Assembly: GCA_025356695.1 (NCBI GenBank) | Contig: JANXSE010000276.1 | Span: 1-27,663 of the forward strand | Reading direction: 5' to 3' | From: Betaproteobacteria bacterium | Lineage (GTDB): Bacteria > Pseudomonadota > Gammaproteobacteria > Burkholderiales > SG8-41 | DNA length: 27,663 nt | Shown here: positions 9,314 through 16,786 of the stretch, piece by piece | Layout: every line of letters begins with the position of its first letter | Numbering within the stretch: position 1 is the first letter of the stretch | Position numbers and translations under genes: made by a program | The notes under the pieces: model-generated | What the model saw: the letters and a program-made list of their open reading frames with translations, nothing else | What the model was told of the DNA's origin: nothing | Databases searched by the model: none

Positions 9314-9766
9314 TCACTTGGCCGGCTCTTCGGCCTCCGGCCAGTTCTTGATGTAGCGCTTGAGCAGACGGTTCTCGAAACTCGTTTCCTTGATCACCGA
9401 CTTGGCGACGTCATGAAACGAAATCACGCCCAGCAGTTTTTCGCCATCGCGCACCGGCAGATAACGTACGTGGTTCTGCGTCATGACTTCGCGCAACTGG
9501 TCGATCGAATCGTCGGGGCTGCCGCACACCGGCTCCGCCACCATCAGGCTTTTCACACGCAAATCGCCCAGATTGCCGCCGTTTGCGTTAAGGCCGATCA
9601 GCACCTCGCGAAACGTCAGCATGCCCGCCATGCGCTCGCCGTCGAGCACCACCAGCGAGCCGATATCCCGCTCGACCATCAGCCGCACCGCATCGGCGAC
9701 GCGCCCGTCCGGCGCGATGCTGAAAATCTGGCCACCCTTCATGTTCAGGATGTCACGAATGATCAT
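9314..9766 (-). CDS. Tandem CBS-domain protein
   Basis: A 150-residue stand-alone protein made of two CBS domains, at about residues 8-60 and 73-130. The pair normally forms a Bateman module that binds adenine nucleotides and acts as an energy or redox sensor. Visible features are IFSIAPDGRVADAVRLM and IGSLVVLDG in the first copy, and HVRYLPVRDGEKLLGVISFHDV in the second. Start ATG 9766 is supported by GGAGG at 9771-9775. There is no partner enzyme domain, signal peptide or membrane segment. It lies upstream of, and on the same strand as, the PilZ-like gene, but the gap of about 260 bases with its own promoter suggests separate control. Target unknown. Confidence 0.92.
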   Translation of the reverse strand: MIIRDILNMKGGQIFSIAPDGRVADAVRLMVERDIGSLVVLDGERMAGMLTFREVLIGLNANGGNLGDLRVKSLMVAEPVCGSPDDSIDQLREVMTQNHVRYLPVRDGEKLLGVISFHDVAKSVIKETSFENRLLKRYIKNWPEAEEPAK

Positions 9767-9839
9767 GGCGCCTCCCCGCTATGAGCGTTCATGATAGCCC
9801 AATTGCCGCGGATTGGTGCGCGGCAGCCACCGCCCGCGC

Positions 9840-10682
9840 CTAAAGCAGTTCGGTTTCACCCTGCGCCGGCCGCCACACCAGCAGCCGCTTCTCGACCGCA
9901 CTGACCAGCAAGTCGAGCGCCAGCGCAAAGGCCGTCAGCACCAGAATGCCGGCGAACACCGTATTGATATCGAAGGCGCCCTCGGCCTGCAGAATCAGGT
10001 AGCCGACACCGCGCGAGGAGCCCAGATATTCGCCGACCACCGCGCCGACGAACGCCATGCCAACCGCGGTGTGCAGGCTGGAGAACACCCACGACATCGC
10101 CGAGGGCACATAGACCGTGCGCAACAACTGGCCCGGCCCCGCGCCCAGCATGCGCGCGTTATTGAGCACCACGGGGCTGACTTCGCGCACCCCCTGATAG
10201 ACGTTGAAAAACACGATGAAAAACACCAGCGTGATGCCAAGCGCCACTTTCGACAGGATGCCAAGCCCGAACCACACGGCGAAAATCGGCGCCAGGATCA
10301 CGCGCGGCATCGCGTTCATCGCCTTGATGTACGGATCGGCCAGCGCCGAGGCCAGCGGCGACAGCGCCAGCCACAAGCCGACGCCAAGGCCCGCCGCGGT
10401 ACCGATGCCGAAGGCGAGCAGGGTTTCAATCAACGTCACCAGCAGGTGTTCGTAGACTTTGCCGCCGGCGAACCACTCCCAGGTCTTCTCCAGCACCACC
10501 AGCGGCTTGCCGAAAAAAAACGCCGTGTTACGCGCAAATTCTTCCGACACCAGCAGCGGACTGGTCATCAGGTGCCAGACGACGAATACTGCGCCCAGCA
10601 GCAACGCGTGATAGAGCGCCAGCCGACCGCGCGTCAGGCGCGTTTCGCGTTTGCGGCTAGCCGCCATGGGGCGCCCGCTCAT
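9840..10682 (-). CDS. ABC transporter permease, SsuC/TauC-like
   Basis: Inner-membrane permease of an importer of the nitrate/sulfonate/taurine/thiamine-precursor class. The 280-residue protein has six hydrophobic segments (starting near residues 22, 85, 117, 135, 195 and 240) and the coupling-loop region around NNARMLGAGPGQLLRTVYVPSAM, the EAA-type motif that contacts the ATPase. Start ATG 10682 (MSGRPMAASRK) is 24 bases after the ATPase stop; an in-frame ATG at 10667 is an alternative. Last gene of the receptor - ATPase - permease unit read leftward. Substrate cannot be deduced from this subunit. Confidence 0.93.
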   Translation of the reverse strand: MSGRPMAASRKRETRLTRGRLALYHALLLGAVFVVWHLMTSPLLVSEEFARNTAFFFGKPLVVLEKTWEWFAGGKVYEHLLVTLIETLLAFGIGTAAGLGVGLWLALSPLASALADPYIKAMNAMPRVILAPIFAVWFGLGILSKVALGITLVFFIVFFNVYQGVREVSPVVLNNARMLGAGPGQLLRTVYVPSAMSWVFSSLHTAVGMAFVGAVVGEYLGSSRGVGYLILQAEGAFDINTVFAGILVLTAFALALDLLVSAVEKRLLVWRPAQGETELL

Positions 10683-10706
10683 TCAGCATGGTTGTTTGCA
10701 TCGTCC

Positions 10707-11555
10707 TCATGCGTTCCGGATCTGCGCGTAGCCTGCTACTCCGCGCTGGCTCTGCGCGTATCCTTTCAGCACTTCATCCTTCATGGCGTGCCAGATCCGC
10801 GTATGCAGTTCGACGAAGTGCGGCGTCAGACGGATTTCATTGACGTCGCGCGGGCGCGGCAGATCAATCGTGAATTCGCCGATCGGATACGTCGCCGGCC
10901 CCGCCGACAGCACCACCACGCGGTCCGACAGCGCGATTGCCTCCTCGAGATCGTGCGTAATGAAGACCACCGATTTGCGGTCGGCCGACCACAGGTCGAG
11001 CAGTTCGTTCTCCATCAACTGCCGCGTCTGGATATCGAGCGCCGAGAACGGCTCGTCCATCAGCAGGATTTTCGGATCCAGGATCAGCATCTGCGCCAGC
11101 GCGACGCGTTTCTTCATGCCGCCCGACAATTGGTGCGGATAGCGGTCGCCGTGCCCGGCAAGGCCGACGCGCGCCAGCCATTGTTCAGCGCGCCTGCGCC
11201 GTTCCTCCGGCGCCACGCCGCGGTATTTCAGGCCAAGCTCGACGTTGTTCTGCGCCGAGAGCCACGGCAGCAGCGCGTCGGCCTGAAACATGTAACCGGC
11301 GTCACGGTTGAGCCCGGCGAGCGGCGCACCGAGCACATTGACCTGGCCGGCCGACGGCTCAAGCAATCCGGCGGCGATATTCAGCAGCGTCGATTTACCG
11401 CAGCCGGTCGGCCCGACCACGGAAACGAATTCGCCGGCGGCAATCTTCAGCGTGGTGTTTCCGACCGCCATATAGGCGGTCGTCCCGGCACCGCGCGCCG
11501 AAAATGTGACCGTGATGTTGTCGAGTGCGAGCGCGGTGCCGTTGCTAACCTGCAT
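10707..11555 (-). CDS. ABC transporter ATP-binding protein, SsuB/TauB-like
   Basis: Cytoplasmic ATPase driving the importer. In the 282-residue protein the Walker A is GPTGCGKST (48-56), Q-loop Gln91, signature LSGGM (143-147), Walker B ILLMDEPF (163-170) with catalytic Glu168, D-loop SALD (171-174) and the switch His in FITHD near residue 203. All are intact. ATG 11555 lies four bases after the receptor stop and is preceded by TAAGG, so translation is coupled. Similar ATPases serve taurine, aliphatic sulfonate, nitrate and pyrimidine-precursor uptake. No sulfonate- or nitrate-using enzyme is encoded next to it here, so the substrate stays open. Confidence 0.95.
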   Translation of the reverse strand: MQVSNGTALALDNITVTFSARGAGTTAYMAVGNTTLKIAAGEFVSVVGPTGCGKSTLLNIAAGLLEPSAGQVNVLGAPLAGLNRDAGYMFQADALLPWLSAQNNVELGLKYRGVAPEERRRRAEQWLARVGLAGHGDRYPHQLSGGMKKRVALAQMLILDPKILLMDEPFSALDIQTRQLMENELLDLWSADRKSVVFITHDLEEAIALSDRVVVLSAGPATYPIGEFTIDLPRPRDVNEIRLTPHFVELHTRIWHAMKDEVLKGYAQSQRGVAGYAQIRNA

Positions 11556-11559
11556 GGCC

Positions 11560-12585
11560 TTACTTGAATTTTTTCAGCGCTTTTTGCGCGAAGCTGTTGT
11601 CGTAGGTTTTGGCCAGATCGATCTTCGCCGCCTGCACCGTCGGCTCGAAGGAATTGAGCACGTTGAAAACGTTTTTTGCACCCTCGGCGGTAAACAAACC
11701 GTCGGGCGAAAATCCATCGGCATTCTTCAGCAGCGCCACCTTGTAGATGGTCGGGTCGTCGCCGTAGTACTCGGGCGGCACCGTCGCCACTACTTCATCG
11801 GGACGCGCCGTCTGCAACCAGCGCACCGCGCGCACCATCGCGTTGACGACGGCCTGCGCGGTATGCGGATTTTTCTTCACCCACTCCACCGGCGCGTAAA
11901 TGCAACCGGCGTGGTAGGCGCCGCCATACACTTCTTTCATGCCTTTGGCAGTGCGCGTGTCGACCACCGTCACCATGTCGCCCGACGCCTCAAGCCGCGA
12001 AATCACCGGGTCGAGGTTCGACATGCCATCGAGTTCGCCCTTGCGCATGGCTGCCACCGCGCCGGCGGTAGTGCCAACGCCGATGATCGAAACCGCATCG
12101 GGTTTGAGGCCGTCTTTCGCCAGCAGGCTGCTCACCATCATGTTGGTGCTCGAACCCGGCGCAGAGACGCCGATTTTCCAGCCCTTCAGGTCTTTCGGCG
12201 ATTTGTACTGGGCAGCGCGGTTCTTGTAAATGCCGAGCACGATGCCCGAATAGCGGCCCTGTAATGCGATGCCGACGATGTTGATGCCCTTGGCCTGCAT
12301 GTTGATGGTGTGTTCGTAAGCGCCGGAGACGATATCGGCGCTGCCACCGACCAGCGCCTGCAACGCGCGCGCGCCGCCCGGAAAATCGACGATCTCGGCG
12401 CTGAGGCCCTCGTCCTTGAAAAAACCGCGCCGCTCGGCGATCGTCAGCGGCAGGTAATAGAACAGGTTCTTGCCGCCAACGGCGATGGTGATTTTTGTTT
12501 TTTCCAGCGCCTGCGCCATGGCACCGCACGAGGCCATGCCGAGCGCGACAAACGCAAACAGAAAACCCCAAACAAATCTGCGCAT
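11560..12585 (-). CDS. ABC transporter substrate-binding protein, NMT1/THI5-like
   Basis: Periplasmic receptor of the importer. ATG 12585 with GGAGGAG (12589-12595) is the start; an in-frame ATG at 12645 would overlap the promoter. The 341-residue precursor has a signal peptide: MRR, a hydrophobic core to about residue 18, and AMA before Gln25. Cys20 in GMASC is a weak lipobox candidate. The mature part begins ITIAVGGKNLFYYLPLTIAE and contains FFKDEGLSAEIVDFPGGARALQAL, the usual opening of NMT1/SsuA-type receptors, and later DLKGWKIGVSAPGSSTNMM. First gene of a three-gene leftward unit. Ligand not identifiable by eye: sulfonates, nitrate, thiamine precursors and other small organics are all served by this family. 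Confidence 0.92.
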   Translation of the reverse strand: MRRFVWGFLFAFVALGMASCGAMAQALEKTKITIAVGGKNLFYYLPLTIAERRGFFKDEGLSAEIVDFPGGARALQALVGGSADIVSGAYEHTINMQAKGINIVGIALQGRYSGIVLGIYKNRAAQYKSPKDLKGWKIGVSAPGSSTNMMVSSLLAKDGLKPDAVSIIGVGTTAGAVAAMRKGELDGMSNLDPVISRLEASGDMVTVVDTRTAKGMKEVYGGAYHAGCIYAPVEWVKKNPHTAQAVVNAMVRAVRWLQTARPDEVVATVPPEYYGDDPTIYKVALLKNADGFSPDGLFTAEGAKNVFNVLNSFEPTVQAAKIDLAKTYDNSFAQKALKKFK

Positions 12586-12616
12586 ATGCTCCTCCGGACT
12601 GCGAATTGTGCGGGCG

Positions 12617-12645
12617 ATGCTCACACGCTGCACAAACAGTGTCAA
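12617..12645 (-). promoter_or_regulatory. Sigma-70-type promoter for the NMT1-like ABC operon
   Basis: Perfect TTGACA on the minus strand (12645-12640), 17-base spacer, then GAGCAT (12622-12617), which keeps three of six -10 bases. Expected start is near 12610, 25 bases before the receptor ATG and upstream of its GGAGGAG site. The perfect -35 and ideal spacing carry the call; the -10 is poor. Confidence 0.45.
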
Positions 12646-12686
12646 GCCGGCGCGCAGTCAACCGGCGGCGGGCGGCTCGCACCAAG

Positions 12687-12714
12687 AAAAACGCCCGCAG
12701 TCGCGGGCGTTTTT
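12687..12714. terminator. Bidirectional rho-independent terminator downstream of carbonic anhydrase
   Basis: ACGCCCGC (12691-12698), loop AGTC, GCGGGCGT (12703-12710), flanked by AAAA on the left and TTTT on the right that extend the stem. It lies 23 bases beyond the carbonic anhydrase stop and isolates that gene from the ABC operon promoter. Confidence 0.9.
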
Positions 12715-12736
12715 CCTGCTGAACCAGCTCCTGTGA

Positions 12737-13486
12737 CTAACTCGATTCCTGCACCTTGCGGCCGTTCAGCGGCTGCACCGGACGCGCGTTCATCTTGTAG
12801 AGTTTGCGGAAAGCCTCGATCTGCGCTTTCGACAGTTCCACCGGCTGCTTCATGACCTGCCACGCCACGCTTTCGCTGCACGGCGGCGTCGTCAGCGAAC
12901 CCTTGAACGCGTAGTAGCCCTTGTCGGCCGGCAGCACATCGGCGGCATTCAGCGGCGCCTTCAACGCAGACTTGTCGCCTTCCTTGGCCGGCATCGAATC
13001 GAACACTGCTTTCAACGCCGCATTTTCCTTGCCTTCCTTGAACATCACGCCGACCACACCGAGGCCGCCCGCCGCGCTCTTGTGCACGAAGTGCGCCACC
13101 ATCGGGAAATTCTTGCCGTCGACCTTTTCTTCGCTCGGCGTATGAAAGTGGAACTGCAGCAGTTGATAATCACCCGCGGCGAGTTTGGCCGAACCGGCGT
13201 CGCTCAGATTCACCTGTATGGTATGCCCGTTGTTGACCACCTCGCCCGCGCCGGCTTTGTAGTTGAAGCCGATCGGCGCAAGCTTGGCTTTCACCGTGAC
13301 CTTGGTCTGGATGTCGATCGGCGACTGCTCCTTGCCGATTTTGCAGACTTTGAAGTCACCGCTCAAGTCTCCCCACTTTGCAGCCTCGTCGTAACCCCAG
13401 TGCGGCGCATGCGTATCGGCGGCGTAAATGCCGTTCGACATTGCACATGCCGTGGCAAGCACTATCGTTTTAAGCGTGTTTTTCAT
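12737..13486 (-). CDS. Periplasmic alpha-type carbonic anhydrase
   Basis: Zinc enzyme interconverting CO2 and bicarbonate in the periplasm. ATG 13486 has GGGGAG at 13493-13498; a longer frame from 13588 lacks signal-peptide character. The 249-residue precursor has a Sec signal with likely cleavage after Ala22-Ala23. The mature protein opens HWGYDE and shows zinc ligands His113 and His115 (FHFHTPSE) and His132 (AHFVH), proton-shuttle His88 in NNGHTIQV, and Thr199 in SLTTPPCSE. Cys48 and Cys203 can form the disulfide usual in bacterial alpha enzymes. All catalytic residues are present. It lies downstream of the Ldh-family gene with a gap of about 107 bases and has its own terminator, so it may be transcribed alone. 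Confidence 0.95.
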   Translation of the reverse strand: MKNTLKTIVLATACAMSNGIYAADTHAPHWGYDEAAKWGDLSGDFKVCKIGKEQSPIDIQTKVTVKAKLAPIGFNYKAGAGEVVNNGHTIQVNLSDAGSAKLAAGDYQLLQFHFHTPSEEKVDGKNFPMVAHFVHKSAAGGLGVVGVMFKEGKENAALKAVFDSMPAKEGDKSALKAPLNAADVLPADKGYYAFKGSLTTPPCSESVAWQVMKQPVELSKAQIEAFRKLYKMNARPVQPLNGRKVQESS

Positions 13487-13593
13487 GAAATTCTCCCCTT
13501 GAACCTTCAATTGAGCTGCCATTGTTCGCGTTGTTTTTGTTATGACGCTGCGATACCGCACGAATGTAACATCGATCATCACCGGCAACCGGC

Positions 13594-14595
13594 CTAAAGT
13601 GCCGCGATGCGCTCGTGTATGCGCCGCGCCAGCATGAACCCATCGATGCGGCGTTTTTCCCGCGTGCGAAAAGCCTGCTCCGACGGAATACGGATTTCAT
13701 CGACGCCGGGTTGCCGCGGCGTCGCTTTCACCTGCACGATCAGTTCGGCAAGCTGTTGTTCGAACTGCGCGCGCGGCATCAACAAGGCCGGATCGAACAC
13801 CACAAAGAGGAAAGCAAAATCCTGCACCTGGCCGCGCGGCAGTGCGGCACCGGCGAGCAGCCCCATCGCCTGCACCATGAACGACAGGCCGTAACCCTTG
13901 TGCGCATGCGCGCCGCCGAACGGCAGGATACCGCCCTGCAATGCAGCCTGCGGATCACGCGTCGGCGCGCCGTTCGCATCGACCGCCACACCTTCAGGCA
14001 ACAACTGGTTAAGGCGCCCCGCCAGCAGTACGTCGCCGTGATTGGTTGCCGAGGTGCCCATGTCGAAGATCACCGGGTCACTTTGGCCCGGCAGCGCGAA
14101 AGCGATCGGATTGGTGCCGAGTGCCGGCGCGCGGCCGCCGTGCGGCACCACCACCGGACGGCTACAGGCGAGATGGATGCCGGCGTATCCGGCGCGCGCG
14201 ATTTTTTCGAGGTAATAGGCATTGCGTCCGCTGACCCAGCTGTTGTGCAGGCCGACCAGTGCAAAACCATTGGCACGCGCCTTTTCGATGGCGATTTCGC
14301 TGGCGCGATACACGGAGTACAGGCCGACGAAATTGCCGCCATCGATCTGCGCCGACACCGGCGTTTCGTGCACGATGCGCGGTGCCGTGCGCGGTTCGCG
14401 CATGCGCGCGTGCTCGGCAATCGTGATGATGCGCGCCAGGCCAAGCGCCGGATAACCGCACAACTCCGAATCAACCAGATGCGCCGCGATAATGCCGGCC
14501 TCTTCGCTGCTGAAGCCGAGGCGCTGCAGCGCTGACGCGCCGAAGGTGAGTGCCGCCGCCGCGCTCAGCTTGATCGTGTTCTCTTCAGTCGGCAC
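13594..14595 (-). CDS. Ldh-family (malate/L-lactate/ureidoglycolate dehydrogenase fold) oxidoreductase, atypical active site
   Basis: NAD(P)-dependent 2-hydroxyacid dehydrogenase fold of the AllD/YlbC type. Two starts are possible: ATG 14625 (343 residues, no ribosome site) or GTG 14595 (333 residues, GAGG eight bases upstream). I prefer the GTG, which overlaps the end of the upstream Bug gene. Well-conserved parts include APALGTNPIAFALPG, VIFDMGTSATNHGDVLLA and GGAHAHKGYGLSFMVQ. Two segments deviate: where AllD-like proteins carry HSHG, this one reads GYPALGLAR, and where they carry an NSxH motif it reads NSWVSG. Both family histidines are therefore missing, so a simple hydroxyacid dehydrogenase role is uncertain. 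Third gene of the Gfo - Bug - Ldh run. Confidence 0.85.
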   Translation of the reverse strand: MPTEENTIKLSAAAALTFGASALQRLGFSSEEAGIIAAHLVDSELCGYPALGLARIITIAEHARMREPRTAPRIVHETPVSAQIDGGNFVGLYSVYRASEIAIEKARANGFALVGLHNSWVSGRNAYYLEKIARAGYAGIHLACSRPVVVPHGGRAPALGTNPIAFALPGQSDPVIFDMGTSATNHGDVLLAGRLNQLLPEGVAVDANGAPTRDPQAALQGGILPFGGAHAHKGYGLSFMVQAMGLLAGAALPRGQVQDFAFLFVVFDPALLMPRAQFEQQLAELIVQVKATPRQPGVDEIRIPSEQAFRTREKRRIDGFMLARRIHERIAAL

Positions 14596-15538
14596 GGATG
14601 TGCGCCTCGCGAATGACTTTGCCATAACGATCGAAGTCGCGTTTCACAAACGCCGCGAACTCCGGCACCGTCGTGTTGCCGATTTCGAAACCCGCCGCCG
14701 TCATGCGCTCCTGAATGTCGCGCATCTTCAGAACATCATTGATGTTGCGGTTGATCTGCGCAATCACCGCGGGCGGCGTACCGGCCGGCACATGCACGCC
14801 GTTCCAGCCGACCACGTCCATGTCCTTGAAGCCGGACTCGGCCAGCGTCGGCACGTCAGGCAATGCGGCCAGGCGTTTCGCCGTGCTCACCGCCAGTGCG
14901 CGCAGGCGTCCGCTCAGCACATGCGGCACGGCACCCTGCGTGATGCCGAAACCCATCTGCGCCTGGCCGCCGACCAGGTCCGTCAGCGACGCCGCCACGC
15001 CCTTATACGGAATATTCACTACCTTGATATTGGCATCGTGCAAAAACATTTCGGTGACGATATGCGTTGAAGTACCGTTGCCGGGGTTCGCATAGTTGTA
15101 TTGCCCCGGCTTTGCGCGCGCGAGCTGCACAAATTCAGCCAGCGTCTTCGCCGGCACCGAAGGATGCACAACCACCACCCACGGCAGACTGCCCATCAAT
15201 GTCACCGGTGTGAAGTCGCGTTGAAAATCGAAGGGCAGTTTCGGATACAGGTTCGCCAGCGTCACGAATGACGCCGTGGACAGCAGCCACGTGTAACCGT
15301 CCGGCGCCGACTTGGCGACGGTGTCACCGGCGATGATGCCGCCGGCAGCCGGACGTTGATCGATGACGAGCTGCTGCCCCCAAAGCTCAGACAGCTTCTG
15401 GCCAACCATGCGCGACAGCAGGTCCGGCGAGGGGCCGAGCACCAGACGCACTGGGCGCTGCGGGTAATTCTGTGCCGTTGCGGCGATCGCAGCGACACCA
15501 AGCCATAATGCCAAGGCAATACGCAGAACAGTTTTCAT
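14585..15538 (-). CDS. Bug/TctC-family periplasmic carboxylate receptor, atypical ligand loop
   Basis: Periplasmic receptor of the Bug family, greatly expanded in Bordetella and relatives; most copies have no adjacent TctAB permease, as here. ATG 15538 is preceded by a GGAGGGG ribosome site; the in-frame ATG at 15613 is inside the upstream gene. The 317-residue precursor has a Sec signal ending ATA before Gln23. YPQRPVRLV, ADGYT-like PDGYTWLLST, NIPYKGVAASLTDLVGGQ and GRLRALAVSTAKR fit the family. The first ligand loop, normally PGGxxD, is shortened: residues 31-43 read RLVLGPSPDLLSR, lacking about four residues relative to the second copy in this window. Gene gap to Gfo is 22 bases and it overlaps the Ldh gene, so the three are one transcription unit. 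Ligand unknown. Confidence 0.93.
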   Translation of the reverse strand: MKTVLRIALALWLGVAAIAATAQNYPQRPVRLVLGPSPDLLSRMVGQKLSELWGQQLVIDQRPAAGGIIAGDTVAKSAPDGYTWLLSTASFVTLANLYPKLPFDFQRDFTPVTLMGSLPWVVVVHPSVPAKTLAEFVQLARAKPGQYNYANPGNGTSTHIVTEMFLHDANIKVVNIPYKGVAASLTDLVGGQAQMGFGITQGAVPHVLSGRLRALAVSTAKRLAALPDVPTLAESGFKDMDVVGWNGVHVPAGTPPAVIAQINRNINDVLKMRDIQERMTAAGFEIGNTTVPEFAAFVKRDFDRYGKVIREAHIRAD

Positions 15539-15560
15539 CCACCCCTCCCTGCATTCACTT

Positions 15561-16610
15561 TTATTTTTCCACATCCGCCGGCAACCCCGTCTGCGCCGAT
15601 TCAATCGCCGCACGGATCAACGCCAGCGCCTTGAGCGATTCACGTCCATCCGTCTCCGCTTTGCGCCCCGTCAATATGCAATCGGCGAATTCGTCGATCT
15701 CTTCGAGCATCGGGTCGCCGATTTTCAATTCAACGCGTTGCGGCGTGGTACTGCCTTTTTTCACCATCTCCAGCCGCGTCGATTCATCAGGACCGACCTT
15801 GCGCTCGCTGTCGAACTGACGGTCGGGCCGCGCTACCGTACGCGTCAGGTTGGCCTCGGTGCCGTAGACCTGCATCCAGTTGGTGCGCGGCGAGGCGAAA
15901 TTGGCGCCAATGTAACCGAGCACACCCGACTCGAATTTGAACACCGTCGTCGTCACATCGTTGACCGGCGCCGGAATATACAGATGGTTGAAGAACGAAA
16001 ACACTGTCTTCACCGGCCCGAAAATATAGTTGATGGTGTCGGCCTGGTGCACGCCGATGGTCATCAGCGCGCCGCCCGGGCAGCCGCTGTCGTCATCGCG
16101 CCAGCGAAACTCATCGGGCTTCAACTCCCAGCCCTGTCCGCTCGACAGATTGGCCTCGACCATGATGGGCTTGCCGATGGCGCCGCTCTCGACCAGTTCC
16201 TTCACCTTGCGATTGGCAGCGTGGCGGCGGTGCACATGGCCGATCAATAAAGTAACGCCGGCCTGTTCGCAGGCGGCGATCATTTTGCGGCCGTCGGCTA
16301 GCGTGTTGGCGATCGGCTTTTCGACGTAGACATGTTTGCCATGCTGCGCGGCCAGTTCGGTCTGCTCGCGATGGAAGACGTTCGGCGAGACCAGCAGCAC
16401 GCCATCGAGATCGGGGCGTTTCACCATCGCTTCGAAACTCGTTTCCTGCGCGCAACCGTATCTGGCACTGGTCGCCGCGCGCCGTTCGGCGACGGGATCG
16501 AAACAGGTCACCAGCTCGATTTTGCTGCTGCGCTGGACCGTGTTCGCAATCACATACGAAAACGAACCCAGCCCGCACAGGCCTACCCGCGCTTTTTTCT
16601 GCGTCGCCAT
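15561..16610 (-). CDS. Gfo/Idh/MocA-family oxidoreductase
   Basis: NAD(P)-dependent dehydrogenase of the family that acts on sugars, inositols, and some aromatic or heterocyclic hydroxy compounds. ATG 16610 follows a GGGGA site; the in-frame ATG at 16670 adds an Arg-rich stretch unlike the family. The 349-residue protein has the Rossmann loop GLCGLGSF (10-17), the EKP motif at 97-99 (VYVEKPIAN) and His188 in GVHQAD, the family's catalytic-region histidine. No signal peptide, so cytoplasmic. First gene of the leftward Gfo - Bug - Ldh unit and divergent from the MFS gene across 176 bases. Substrate cannot be assigned by sight. Confidence 0.9.
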   Translation of the reverse strand: MATQKKARVGLCGLGSFSYVIANTVQRSSKIELVTCFDPVAERRAATSARYGCAQETSFEAMVKRPDLDGVLLVSPNVFHREQTELAAQHGKHVYVEKPIANTLADGRKMIAACEQAGVTLLIGHVHRRHAANRKVKELVESGAIGKPIMVEANLSSGQGWELKPDEFRWRDDDSGCPGGALMTIGVHQADTINYIFGPVKTVFSFFNHLYIPAPVNDVTTTVFKFESGVLGYIGANFASPRTNWMQVYGTEANLTRTVARPDRQFDSERKVGPDESTRLEMVKKGSTTPQRVELKIGDPMLEEIDEFADCILTGRKAETDGRESLKALALIRAAIESAQTGLPADVEK

Positions 16611-16719
16611 TTTTCCCCGCTCTCCCCGCCGGCGGCTTTTGCTGCCGGAAACCCCGTGCCGTGCCGCCATGCGTTAACATTGCGCTTCGGCGTCGATTAT
16701 CGCAGACGCACCGGCATTC

Positions 16720-16749
16720 CGTCATACAGCGTCACACGGCGTCATATAC
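16720..16749 (+). repeat. Three tandem 10-bp repeats in the Gfo/MFS divergent region
   Basis: CGTCATACAG (16720-16729), CGTCACACGG (16730-16739) and CGTCATATAC (16740-16749) are head-to-tail and share CGTCAYA. The 10-base period places the copies on one face of the helix, as for cooperative regulator binding. They end 37 bases before the MFS start. Chance is not excluded for so short a unit. Confidence 0.5.
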
Positions 16750-16786
16750 CCATCGCAATGAATTCCTTCCGTAACGACGCTGCCTC

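Noticed and set aside
9813..11567. A 584-residue open frame on the plus strand across the ABC permease and ATPase genes
   Set aside because: Antisense to two well-conserved genes, with Arg/Gln/His-rich low-information sequence and no ribosome site that I can support.
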